Part shown: positions 50,588-59,893 of the stretch, piece after piece
How the letters are laid out: each line of letters opens with the position of its first letter
How positions within the stretch are numbered: position 1 is the stretch's first letter
NCBI GenBank assembly: GCA_015057555.1
Contig: SVEC01000011.1
Coordinates: 1 to 64,000 of the forward strand
From: Lachnospiraceae bacterium
Lineage (GTDB): Bacteria > Bacillota > Clostridia > Lachnospirales > Lachnospiraceae
Reading direction: 5' to 3'
DNA: 64,000 nucleotides
The notes under the pieces: model-generated
The model's database searches: none
Seen by the model: only the letters and a program-made list of their open reading frames with translations
What the model was told of the DNA's origin: nothing
Program-made: the position numbers and the translations under genes

Positions 50588-51754
50588 CTAATAGTAATTC
50601 TTCTCAAAGGTTATTACCGTATAATACCTCTTTTCTCTCAAAAGAAGCTTCTCATCAATAGCTTCCTTAATCTGTCTGTCATTAAGCTTACAGCCGTGAG
50701 GCACTACCACATCAAATATAAGATTAGTATGACTAGGTCCAGCTACCATTCTAAAGTCATGAAAATGAAGTTCATTATCAATCTCCTGAAGAATAACCTT
50801 TATCATATCCTTGCAAAGCTTTAGATTCTCATTATCGGTTTCAACAGGATCCATATGAATAGTCATACGAATACCTAGCTCATCGTAAATATTTCTCTCT
50901 AGCTCATCTATAGCATCGTGGATATCCATAATATTTTCCTTACCATCCACCTCAATATGTACGCTTCCAATCAGATTTCCCGGGCCATAGCTATGGATAA
51001 TCAAATCGTGCATACCAAGGGAATAATGACACTCATCCACTATCTCCTTTAGACTCTCCACCACCTCTGGTGAAGCTGGCTGCCCTAAAAGCTCATCCAC
51101 AGTTTCCTTAACAATTCCAAAACCGGATAAAAGAATCATAACAGATACAACTATACCCATAATTCCGTCTAAAGGCGCATCAGTAAATATTGAAGCCACT
51201 AAGGCTACCAATGTGGCTGCGGTGGCTAATACATCATTGAAGCTATCCTTTGAGGTTGCAAGCATGACTGAGCTATCTATAGTCTTTCCCAGCTTCCTAT
51301 TAAACATTCCCATCCATAGCTTTATTAATATAGATAGTACAAGTACCACCAGTGCTACTACCGAAAATTTCACAGTATCCGGATGTATCACTTTGTCTAC
51401 GGAACCTGTAAAAAGCTCCACACCAACCACCATAATAACCACAGCTATCAATAATGAGGTTAGATGCTCCATACGACCATGTCCAAAGGGATGGTCCTTA
51501 TCTGCAGGCTTTGCTGCCATCTTGTATCCAAACATTGTAACTATGCAGGAAGCACAATCAGATAAATTATTAAAGCCATCTGAGATAATAGCTATGGAAT
51601 TAGCCAATGTACCTATTACAAACTTAGCTATAAAAAGCAATATATTGCAGGCGATTCCCACCCAGGAGCTTAGAACTCCGTAGGCCTCTCTCACCTTCTG
51701 ATTTTTAACATCCTCATTGTTCTTCACAAATTTACTCACTAGTAATCTGGTCAT
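50588..51754 (-). CDS. Cation diffusion facilitator family transporter
   Basis: NSIAIISDGFNNLSDCASCIV, DKDHPFGHGRMEHLTSL; AAGGAGG before ATG at 51754. Confidence 0.95.
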   Translation of the reverse strand: MTRLLVSKFVKNNEDVKNQKVREAYGVLSSWVGIACNILLFIAKFVIGTLANSIAIISDGFNNLSDCASCIVTMFGYKMAAKPADKDHPFGHGRMEHLTSLLIAVVIMVVGVELFTGSVDKVIHPDTVKFSVVALVVLVLSILIKLWMGMFNRKLGKTIDSSVMLATSKDSFNDVLATAATLVALVASIFTDAPLDGIMGIVVSVMILLSGFGIVKETVDELLGQPASPEVVESLKEIVDECHYSLGMHDLIIHSYGPGNLIGSVHIEVDGKENIMDIHDAIDELERNIYDELGIRMTIHMDPVETDNENLKLCKDMIKVILQEIDNELHFHDFRMVAGPSHTNLIFDVVVPHGCKLNDRQIKEAIDEKLLLREKRYYTVITFEKNYY

Positions 51755-53339
51755 AATCGACCTCCTTTTTCCGTAGATATGTGGTGTAACCCACACCTAA
51801 AGCCATAATCACAAAATAAAGTGGTGTGGTTATAGGCTGGTTAATATTTATAAGTGCCTGAACAAAATATCCCACCGATGCCGCTAAAAAGGCATACACA
51901 AGGTAATTATTCTTACCATATCTAAGCATATAAACAATGCTTGCTACAAACACTCCCACATAAGCAACTAGACCAACAATACCAAGTGTTAACAGGTACT
52001 GGAGTAGCTCATTGTGAGCATTATCATATATCTTACCTACAATATTCACCATATCATCATAGTAGTAAGCCTTCATGTATATACCAAAGCTTTCATTACC
52101 ATAACCAAACAGTTTATTTACAAGTGGTGCATCACAGAATATTTTCCAAGCTCTGCTCCACACAAAGCCACGGTAGGTACCCCACTTATCATCAAAGGTA
52201 AATATACCTACTCCCATAAGATTACCCACTATAACTGTTATTACACCTGTCACGGCAGTTACCACAAAAATCACCTTAGTCACCAGTTTCTTGTTAAGCT
52301 TTTCCAGCTTATCACTATGATTTACCGCCAGATAATGTACTACCAAGAGAACCATAACTAAAGCCAAAATCAATATAAAGGCCAAATCCATCCTATCAAG
52401 AGCTTGAGCAAAGCCGCCTCGCTTATCGTACTCTCCCACCGCAAAGTTGTTCATAAGAACCACCAGCAGATTTCCACAGGCAAGTAAAATTAAGGATATA
52501 ATAAAGGTTCTCACCTTTCCCTGATTATAGCTTATAAGCATCAATACAAACAAAGCTCCCACTACGCCGATATAACCTGAATCCGAATTAGCAATCATAA
52601 GAGACGCTCCACCTAAAACAACAACCGTTCCGGATATAAGCTTCATATAATTGATACCGGTAAATATAAACACACCTAAGAATAAGCAAAGGCTGATAAC
52701 GATAAAGCTTGAGAAAATGTTAATATTTCCGAAGGTGGACATATAAATATCAAACTGGTCACTGCTTAGGCGATCCCTGTAATGCATAAACTCAAAGATA
52801 GACTTCTTTCCAGTCTCCCAAAATGCAACATCCAGCTCCAAGTGCTGAACTATTCCTATAATATATGTATACACAGCTACTACTGCAAGAGCTATGACAG
52901 CCACCTTGCTAATGAAACTATACGTAGCAATCATAATAAACACTACTGCTATAATAAGGTACATCATAAGGCCCATGCGTCTGGCAGTGTCACCAGTCAT
53001 CGCACTTTTGCTACAATCAGTCATATACCATGCCACAACATTTGCCAGAGCAAAAAGCTCCATCCAAAATACCGGCTTAGTATAAAATCCGGCATTATCC
53101 TCCACATATATCCTCTCATCTAGCTCAAAATATTTATGTACAATTATGTCCAACACAAAAGCCACCACAAAGCATACCGCAAAAATTATAGAAGCCTTCT
53201 GAAAATAATTAGTTTTAGTTAATGTAATATTAAAATAAGCGTCATCCACAGTTATAGGATATACAACAAATATAGCTAAAGTGTAAATAAACACAACTGC
53301 GCGCTTACAAATATTGTTAGGTTCTAAATTCATAACCAT
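51732..53339 (-). CDS. O-antigen ligase-like polytopic membrane protein
   Basis: About 12 TM segments; LVNKLFGYGNESFGIYMKAYYYDDMVNIVGKIYDNAHNELLQYLLTLGIVGL. Confidence 0.8.
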   Translation of the reverse strand: MVMNLEPNNICKRAVVFIYTLAIFVVYPITVDDAYFNITLTKTNYFQKASIIFAVCFVVAFVLDIIVHKYFELDERIYVEDNAGFYTKPVFWMELFALANVVAWYMTDCSKSAMTGDTARRMGLMMYLIIAVVFIMIATYSFISKVAVIALAVVAVYTYIIGIVQHLELDVAFWETGKKSIFEFMHYRDRLSSDQFDIYMSTFGNINIFSSFIVISLCLFLGVFIFTGINYMKLISGTVVVLGGASLMIANSDSGYIGVVGALFVLMLISYNQGKVRTFIISLILLACGNLLVVLMNNFAVGEYDKRGGFAQALDRMDLAFILILALVMVLLVVHYLAVNHSDKLEKLNKKLVTKVIFVVTAVTGVITVIVGNLMGVGIFTFDDKWGTYRGFVWSRAWKIFCDAPLVNKLFGYGNESFGIYMKAYYYDDMVNIVGKIYDNAHNELLQYLLTLGIVGLVAYVGVFVASIVYMLRYGKNNYLVYAFLAASVGYFVQALININQPITTPLYFVIMALGVGYTTYLRKKEVDYDQITSE

Positions 53340-53386
53340 AATTACCTTTCTTAGATAATATAAGGGATATACCTATCATATAAAAA

Positions 53387-53422
53387 ATCCCCACTTGGTA
53401 TATTATACTACAAAGTGGGGAT
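53387..53422 (-). terminator. Rho-independent terminator
   Basis: ATCCCCACTT/AAGTGGGGAT followed by T-run on minus strand. Confidence 0.82.
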
Positions 53423-53440
53423 ATATGAATACATATTTTG

Positions 53441-55240
53441 TTATTTTATATTCTTAATAGGAGTAAGGTACTGGGCTCTACGATTCTCCTGCTCAGCTAA
53501 ATAGGACTGGTCACTTGAAGCGTGAAGCTCCTGCATATACAGATGATGATTTTGAGCAATCTCATCATTATTCTTACCAAGTAACAGCATAGCGATTGTA
53601 GAACACTGGTCAGCAGTACGCTCTAAATATGTAAGAACATCCATGAAGATAAGTCCACCATTGATAGAACATACTCCATTACAAAGACGGTCTGTGTGAC
53701 GATTCTTAAGAAGCACTACTACGTCATCGATAACTTCCTCTAAAGGCTCGATACGTCTAGCCACATAATCATTCTCATCAGTCATAGCCTCAATAGTAAG
53801 ACGTATAATCTCATTTACCGCATCACTGATAATCGCAAATTCCTTTCTAGCGTTCTTAGAGAATTTCACCTCTGTATCCGCCTTCTTCTTAGCAATCTCA
53901 TCAAAATTAGATGCATAGTCACCGATTCTCTCGATGTCACGGATACACTGCATAAGCATATTGTGCTGACGCTTGTCACTGTTATTCATAATATGATTAG
54001 AAAGCTCTATAAGATAATTGTCAGCCTTATCTGTAAAGCAATCCAGCTTATCCTCAGAAGCATTAATTTGCTTAGATATCTCTGGATCAAACTCCTTAAA
54101 CTGCTGTAAGCTTAATGATACATTCTCCTGAGCGATCTTAGCCATATTTACTGCAAACTTAGTAACCTCAGCAAGAGCAACCGGAGGTGTCATCATAAGC
54201 TTTGAATCTAAGGCTGCAAGCTCTGGATACTCAATCTCTGGTTCTGGCTCATCATCTGTCACTATAGCACAAGCAATCTTAACAAGAAGTCCGGTAAATG
54301 GAAGAAGCACAATTGCTGTAATCAGGTTGAAAATAGTCTGGAAGTTAGCGATAACACCACTATCTACCACGCTCTCCCACAGATTTGACATAAATCCCAT
54401 ATTATGAAGTACAGTCATACCAATCATAAATAATATGGTACCAATAGTATTAAAGACGATATGTACGATACCAGTTCTCTTAGCATCCTTAGATGAACCT
54501 ATAGAACAAACCAAGGCTGTAGTAACACAGGTACCCAGGTTAATACCCATAATAATAGGGTACACAAGTGAAAATGTCATAGCACCTGTAGAAGAAAGAG
54601 CCTGAAGAATACCAACCATAGCTGATGAGCTCTGCACTATAACTGTAAGCACAAGACCGGTAAGGATACCAAGTAAAGGCATATCTGAGAATTTTCCAAG
54701 AATATCAGTAAATGTTTGTGAGCTAGAAAGTGGCTCCACCGCATCAGTCATACTAAGAAGACCCATGAAAAGTACACCAAAGCCTAGGGCAATCATTCCC
54801 ACATTCTTACTTTTATCAGTCTTGATAAACATAATACATATAATACCGATAACAAGCGCAATCGGTGCCAATGTATCCGGCTTAAAAAACGCAAGAATAT
54901 TATTACCTGATGAATCAATATCCATAAGACGAATAATCTGAGCAGTTACAGTAGTACCAATATTAGCACCAAGGACAATACTAACTGCCTGACGAAGGTT
55001 AAGTATACCTGCACCAATCAAACCAACTGTAAGTACGATAGTAGCTGTAGAACTCTGAATTACCGCTGTTACAAGAGCACCTGTTATAACTCCAAGTAAA
55101 GCATTCTGAGTCAACTTACCTAGTACATTCTTCAGGGTATTACCAGAACCCTGCTTAAGTCCATCTCCCATAATCTCCATACCATAAAGGAACATGGCAA
55201 GACCACCGAGAAGCTTAATAATCATTAAAACCGTATCCAT
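53441..55240 (-). CDS. Na/Pi cotransporter family protein with C-terminal PhoU-like domain
   Basis: LGGLAMFLYGMEIMGDGLKQ, VIQSSTATIVLTVGLIGAG, SSSAMVGILQALSSTG; PhoU-like helices at C-terminus. Confidence 0.95.
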   Translation of the reverse strand: MDTVLMIIKLLGGLAMFLYGMEIMGDGLKQGSGNTLKNVLGKLTQNALLGVITGALVTAVIQSSTATIVLTVGLIGAGILNLRQAVSIVLGANIGTTVTAQIIRLMDIDSSGNNILAFFKPDTLAPIALVIGIICIMFIKTDKSKNVGMIALGFGVLFMGLLSMTDAVEPLSSSQTFTDILGKFSDMPLLGILTGLVLTVIVQSSSAMVGILQALSSTGAMTFSLVYPIIMGINLGTCVTTALVCSIGSSKDAKRTGIVHIVFNTIGTILFMIGMTVLHNMGFMSNLWESVVDSGVIANFQTIFNLITAIVLLPFTGLLVKIACAIVTDDEPEPEIEYPELAALDSKLMMTPPVALAEVTKFAVNMAKIAQENVSLSLQQFKEFDPEISKQINASEDKLDCFTDKADNYLIELSNHIMNNSDKRQHNMLMQCIRDIERIGDYASNFDEIAKKKADTEVKFSKNARKEFAIISDAVNEIIRLTIEAMTDENDYVARRIEPLEEVIDDVVVLLKNRHTDRLCNGVCSINGGLIFMDVLTYLERTADQCSTIAMLLLGKNNDEIAQNHHLYMQELHASSDQSYLAEQENRRAQYLTPIKNIK

Positions 55241-55272
55241 ACTTTAATCCTCTTACCCTCTTTATAAAATAA

Positions 55273-55306
55273 AATGTAGCGTGACCAAATTTGGCCCCGC
55301 TACATT
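55273..55306. promoter_or_regulatory. Symmetric palindrome in leader of Na/Pi transporter
   Basis: AATGTAGCG-TGA-CCAAATTTGG-CCC-CGCTACATT. Confidence 0.5.
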
Positions 55307-55341
55307 ATAATACTTTATTTGACAGAAAGTAACAAGATGGA

Positions 55342-55380
55342 TTTACATAAATTTTACAGGAAATTAACCTGATATTAACA
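55342..55380 (+). promoter_or_regulatory. Pho-box-like direct repeats
   Basis: TTTACA-N5-TTTACA-N5-TTAACC-N5-TTAACA, exactly 11-bp spacing. Confidence 0.65.
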
Positions 55381-55597
55381 AAGTTTGTATTTTACACATT
55401 TATAGAGAGTTTTGCAATTGATTTTACACATTTTTTGATATTTTATAGAAAAGTCGCTGGAGGGCGACTTACTATATGATTATTACGTCACCCATATGCT
55501 TGTTCTCCGTTTCTTTTTTCTGTTCTTCATTTAGATATAACCTCTGATGTTATATCTTATTCTATAGACATACGAGCACTATAATCCGGACACAAAA

Positions 55598-55625
55598 AGC
55601 CAGAACAGCTTTTACTGTTCTGGCT
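55598..55625 (-). terminator. Rho-independent terminator downstream of 55632 CDS
   Basis: AGCCAGAACAG/CTGTTCTGGCT with T-run on minus strand. Confidence 0.88.
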
Positions 55626-55631
55626 CTTAAT

Positions 55632-57497
55632 CTACTGATATATCACCTTATCCTTTAAATACTCTATCAACATCTCATCTAGAGCTTTTGGTATAACCGG
55701 CTTTGATATAAAATCGTCGAAGCCCTCCTCTAGGTACATTTCTCGGTTTCCTGCTATTGCATTTGCAGTGAGCATGATAACTGGCGTTCCCACAGCAAGT
55801 CTCTCTTCCTTTATGCGATAAAGGGTCTCTATACCATCCATCTCCGGCATCATATGATCTAAGAAGATAATGTCATAGCGATTATCTCTTAGAAGCTCCA
55901 AGCATTTTGCTCCACTATCAGCATCTGTAACCTGAGCCTCTATATGACTTATCAGCCTAGTAAATACTTTAAGATTCATAAAGTTATCATCTACCACAAG
56001 TATCTTTGCTTCTGGCGCTATGAACCTTATGCTGTCCGCCTCCTTGCCTGCAGATTTTTCTATGCTGTCCTTAAAACTACCTATAGGCTCATTATCCATA
56101 ATCTTTTGCTCTACAATGAAAGAAAACTCACTTCCCTTTTCGTATTCACTTTCAATCTTAAGCTCACTTCCCATAAGCTTAAGAAGAGACTGAACGATGT
56201 TCATACCAAGACCTGAACCCTCCACATTTCTATTTCTGGATAGGTCAAATCTCTTGAATTCACCGTAAATATGCTCTATATCCTCAGGTTTAAAGCCGAT
56301 TCCCGTATCCCTTACTGTATAGTGAAGCAAAGCTGTCCCCCCCTGGATAGTTCCACTTAGAGAAAGTATAACCTTTCCCGTATTAGTATACTTAACTGCA
56401 TTAGTAAGCAGGTTTGTAACTACCTGTCTAATACATTTGTCATCTCCAAAATATTCACTAGGAAGCTTAGGGTCTATATCGAATTCCATAGTCAACCCCT
56501 TGTTAACTGCCCTTAGATTAATCATGTTATATAAATCGTTAAGGAGTGTATCAAGCTTGTATCTAACAGGCGCTAGCTCCATCATACCGGACTCTATCTT
56601 AGATGAGTCAAGGATATCGTTGACTATGTTAAGGAGTACATTTGAAGAATCCTTAACATCGGAAGCGTACTTTCTAATATTCTCCTCTTCGCTTTCCCTT
56701 ATTATCATCTCATTCATACCTATAACAGCGTTGATAGGTGTTCTAATCTCGTGAGACATCCTAGCCAGGAATCTTGTCTTTGCCTGATTGGCTTTATCAG
56801 CCTCCTCCTTAGCCTTTGCCAGCTCGTCAGCAAGCTTAGCACGTTCTATACTCTCACTAACTATGGTAAAAATATTATTGCATATAAACACATAGGCTAT
56901 GTAGATAAGACATCTAGGCAATACAAAGAACAAAAACAGCGTAAGCAGTGGATTCTCATTAACCTGACTCAATGTAAACTGTCCATCCAGCACATAATCC
57001 TGAAGTCTGTCTGTAGTAAGCAATGCCATATTTGCATCGCAAAGACCAACATAATAGCCTAGGTAAACCACCAAAAATGTGCTTATAACAGTCAATACAT
57101 ATACATAATTCAGCACTCTCTTAGATGAATAAATGGATGCATATAGAAATGGCAACAAGGATATCAGCACAGCGTGATAGGTCAGAGATACACCTATAAT
57201 GGCAAATATAATCACTATATTAAATAATATATAGTACTTAGTACTTTCATTAACCAAGGTCAGCTTCTTCAGCACTAAAAGCATACTTATATATATCACC
57301 AAGCATATCACATATCCACTAATCATGACATTTTGATTAACTGTAAATATACCTAGTAAATTAAGTATAAGTACAATTGTATAAATATACATAGTTATAG
57401 CAAAGCTCTTAATAACATACTTGTTAGCTATGTATTCCTTATCGTTGATGTATTCATTTATATCAGGATTTTCCTTTATCTTCGGCACTTTTATCAT
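55632..57497 (-). CDS. Hybrid sensor histidine kinase/response regulator
   Basis: HisKA FLARMSHEIRTPINAVIGM, HATPase DTGIGFKPEDIEHIYGEF, REC DIIFLDHMMPEMDG; multi-TM N-terminus. Confidence 0.96.
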   Translation of the reverse strand: MIKVPKIKENPDINEYINDKEYIANKYVIKSFAITMYIYTIVLILNLLGIFTVNQNVMISGYVICLVIYISMLLVLKKLTLVNESTKYYILFNIVIIFAIIGVSLTYHAVLISLLPFLYASIYSSKRVLNYVYVLTVISTFLVVYLGYYVGLCDANMALLTTDRLQDYVLDGQFTLSQVNENPLLTLFLFFVLPRCLIYIAYVFICNNIFTIVSESIERAKLADELAKAKEEADKANQAKTRFLARMSHEIRTPINAVIGMNEMIIRESEEENIRKYASDVKDSSNVLLNIVNDILDSSKIESGMMELAPVRYKLDTLLNDLYNMINLRAVNKGLTMEFDIDPKLPSEYFGDDKCIRQVVTNLLTNAVKYTNTGKVILSLSGTIQGGTALLHYTVRDTGIGFKPEDIEHIYGEFKRFDLSRNRNVEGSGLGMNIVQSLLKLMGSELKIESEYEKGSEFSFIVEQKIMDNEPIGSFKDSIEKSAGKEADSIRFIAPEAKILVVDDNFMNLKVFTRLISHIEAQVTDADSGAKCLELLRDNRYDIIFLDHMMPEMDGIETLYRIKEERLAVGTPVIMLTANAIAGNREMYLEEGFDDFISKPVIPKALDEMLIEYLKDKVIYQ

Positions 57498-57606
57498 AAC
57501 CTTTCTATCGATAAATTACAGTTACAATAATTTTATCATATAGCGCGAAATATTACTAAACTTTTTTCTTAAACATTTCAAAATATTTGAACTACTAAGC
57601 CAATCT

Positions 57607-57624
57607 ATGCAAGCGGGAGATGGG
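57607..57624. repeat. Near-copy of the tRNA-Leu 3' end
   Basis: ATGCAAGCGGGAGATGGG vs ATGCATGCGGGAGATGGG at 57697-57714 (17/18). Confidence 0.6.
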
Positions 57625-57658
57625 GGGGAAGACGGATTAAAGACTCCTCGTCATAAAT

Positions 57659-57691
57659 AAAAATAGCAGGTCATAACGACCTGCTATTTTT
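57659..57691. terminator. Terminator downstream of tRNA-Leu
   Basis: AAAAATAGCAGGTC-ATAAC-GACCTGCTATTTTT. Confidence 0.9.
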
Positions 57692-57701
57692 GTTTCATGC
57701 A

Positions 57702-57785
57702 TGCGGGAGATGGGACTTGAACCCACACGACGTTACCATCACTAGATCCTTAGTCTAGCCTGTCTGCCAATTCCAGCACTCCCGC
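57702..57785 (-). tRNA. tRNA-Leu, anticodon AAG (57749-57751), CCA not encoded
   Basis: GCGGGAG/CTCCCGC acceptor, CTAGA-CTAAGGA-TCTAG anticodon arm, long variable arm, GTTCAAGTC T-loop. Confidence 0.92.
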
Positions 57786-57900
57786 ATTTGTATTGAGTTG
57801 TTCTCAACGCAAGTAATATAATACCAAATTGTAGTTGGGTTGTCAACCATTTATTTTTAAAATCAATACTTTTTCTCTAAATTTCTATAACCACAGCAAA

Positions 57901-58266
57901 CTATCCCAACCGAATTTCATTACTAGGCGTACCTATAACTATTCTAGTACCTGGTTGTAAAATTTTACTTTCACCCTTGGCTATTTCCTCCCCATCAGCT
58001 ATTACATCACCATCAGAAAGGTTACATACAACATAATTCTTATCCACCTGCACATACTTTATGGAACAATGTTTTGCCTCAACGTTATCAGAATCGATAA
58101 CAACCTCAGACTCACTAGAGTCCCTTCCTACAACATATTCTACTTCTCCATCCATGCGAATAATTCTACCTAATAATGCACCTTTGACACCAACTATAGC
58201 ACCTGTCTCCTTGCCATTCATAGCAAGACTTTTTGTCACTCTAACTTCCCTTTTAAATAATGCCAT
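57901..58266 (-). CDS. Small FHA-domain protein
   Basis: EYVVGRDSSESEVVIDSDNVEAKHCSIKY; start MALFKRE behind GGAGG. Confidence 0.75.
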   Translation of the reverse strand: MALFKREVRVTKSLAMNGKETGAIVGVKGALLGRIIRMDGEVEYVVGRDSSESEVVIDSDNVEAKHCSIKYVQVDKNYVVCNLSDGDVIADGEEIAKGESKILQPGTRIVIGTPSNEIRLG

Positions 58267-58286
58267 TAAATCATCCTCCTGATCCA

Positions 58287-58958
58287 CTATAACTTTGAAG
58301 CATACTTTCTACTTACTGGCAAAACTAAATCTCCTATATACACCGATGTTTTAGTATACTTTGTTACTGCATTTTCTTTAACCATATAACTTTGATGTAT
58401 TCGCATAAAGCCCTTATTATCAAGCATTTCTTCCATCTCCGAAAGCTTGCCATAAAAACTGACAACATCATTCTTGAGGTGAAGCAATAGCTTTCTAGCA
58501 TCACTTTCAATATATAATATTCTAGAAATTGGAATTCTCTTAACCGCTCCTTCAGAGGTAATATTAAGATACTCCTCCGCAGTTGAAATTTCTTTCATAT
58601 ATCTAAGTGTTATGTCTGGCAGCTTACTATCCATAGAATCCTTTAAAATGTATGCAAATGCCTTATACAAATACCCTTCATATACATGTTCAACTGAATT
58701 GGTTACAAAAATTATATCCACATCCACATCATTTCCTCTTATGTATTCAGCAACCTTCATACCGTCAACTGGATCCATAAAAATATCTAAATATAATAAT
58801 TCACATTTAAATGTACCTTTTTCGATATCCCAAATTATATCTTTACCATTGGTGTAGCTAACAATACTAATATCCTCAACATCAAAAAGCGTATTAGATA
58901 TAATATTTCTAAGCCTAGATAAATCTTTATTATTATCATCACATATTCCTATGTACAC
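58287..58958 (-). CDS. LytTR family response regulator (canonical receiver)
   Basis: ICDDN, LLYLDIFMDPVDG; LytTR RILYIESDARKLLLHL...FMRIHQSYMV. Confidence 0.92.
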   Translation of the reverse strand: MYIGICDDNNKDLSRLRNIISNTLFDVEDISIVSYTNGKDIIWDIEKGTFKCELLYLDIFMDPVDGMKVAEYIRGNDVDVDIIFVTNSVEHVYEGYLYKAFAYILKDSMDSKLPDITLRYMKEISTAEEYLNITSEGAVKRIPISRILYIESDARKLLLHLKNDVVSFYGKLSEMEEMLDNKGFMRIHQSYMVKENAVTKYTKTSVYIGDLVLPVSRKYASKL

Positions 58959-58987
58959 TATCCCGTCTCCTCTGTATATTATATAAT

Positions 58988-59028
58988 AAAAGATGGTATA
59001 ACCATACGTTAGAATTATACCATCTTTT
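58988..59028 (-). terminator. Rho-independent terminator
   Basis: AAAAGATGGTATAA/TTATACCATCTTTT stem; flanks 59036 CDS 3' end. Confidence 0.8.
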
Positions 59029-59035
59029 TCACATA

Positions 59036-59761
59036 TTAACCACTATCTTTTTCCCAAAAATTATAATATGCTTCTTTAGTTGTCTTTAAAAATGTTCTTC
59101 CCACTGGGAACTTCTTACTTATCCCCTTATGGGATAACTCTATGGTGCCCTTTCCCAGATATGTAATATATTTTAGATTTAAAACAGAGCCCCCATTGAC
59201 TTGTACCATAGTATCAGTGAGCTTTTTCCTAATCTCCTTAATAGATTCATAACAGTAATAATATCCATTTGTTGTCGCTATCAAAATACGTCTTCCGTCT
59301 CTCTCAATATATATTATTTCGTCTTTATTAATGTACTTTCTATTACCTGAACTTTTTATTTCAAGAACATCCTTGTGTAATGTATAAGACAACGATTGTA
59401 TTGCCTTATCTAACGCTTTATCCATCTTGTTGATAACGTACTCTCTTGGCAGAAGATAAATATGTTTTGTATCATATACATCGTCAATGTAATTATTATC
59501 TGTTATATATATGACCTGACATCTCGGAAATTTCGAATTAATACTTTTAATCAAATCTATTCCCTTATTATAGTCATTACCATATAATCCAATGCTAAAA
59601 ATAATAATATCACTATCAAAAAAACCTTCTTCTACATCTAAAAGAAGTTCTTGTATATTGTAGCAATGTATTTTTACACCTACTAGCTCATTTCTAGAAC
59701 TATTCCTTATAGCTTGTTTTACAGTATTCTCGTTACCACATACACCTATTTTCATATACAA
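59036..59761 (-). CDS. LytTR regulator with degenerate receiver (Ser at phosphoacceptor position)
   Basis: VCGNEN, DIIIFSIGLYG; LytTR EIIYIERDGRRILIAT...MVQVNGGSVLNLKYI. Confidence 0.85.
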   Translation of the reverse strand: MYMKIGVCGNENTVKQAIRNSSRNELVGVKIHCYNIQELLLDVEEGFFDSDIIIFSIGLYGNDYNKGIDLIKSINSKFPRCQVIYITDNNYIDDVYDTKHIYLLPREYVINKMDKALDKAIQSLSYTLHKDVLEIKSSGNRKYINKDEIIYIERDGRRILIATTNGYYYCYESIKEIRKKLTDTMVQVNGGSVLNLKYITYLGKGTIELSHKGISKKFPVGRTFLKTTKEAYYNFWEKDSG

Positions 59762-59893
59762 TCACCTTTAACCAATAATCTCTTTCTATGATTGCATAAT
59801 AATACTTATGGATAACAAATTACGGAAAATGTAATTTTTGCATAAATTATTGTAAAAATTAACACACAATATACAAATTATTATTCACAGTTT

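Noticed and set aside
51213-51683. 156-aa plus-strand ORF inside the CDF transporter
   Set aside because: Ser/Thr/Ile-rich antisense translation of a supported gene.
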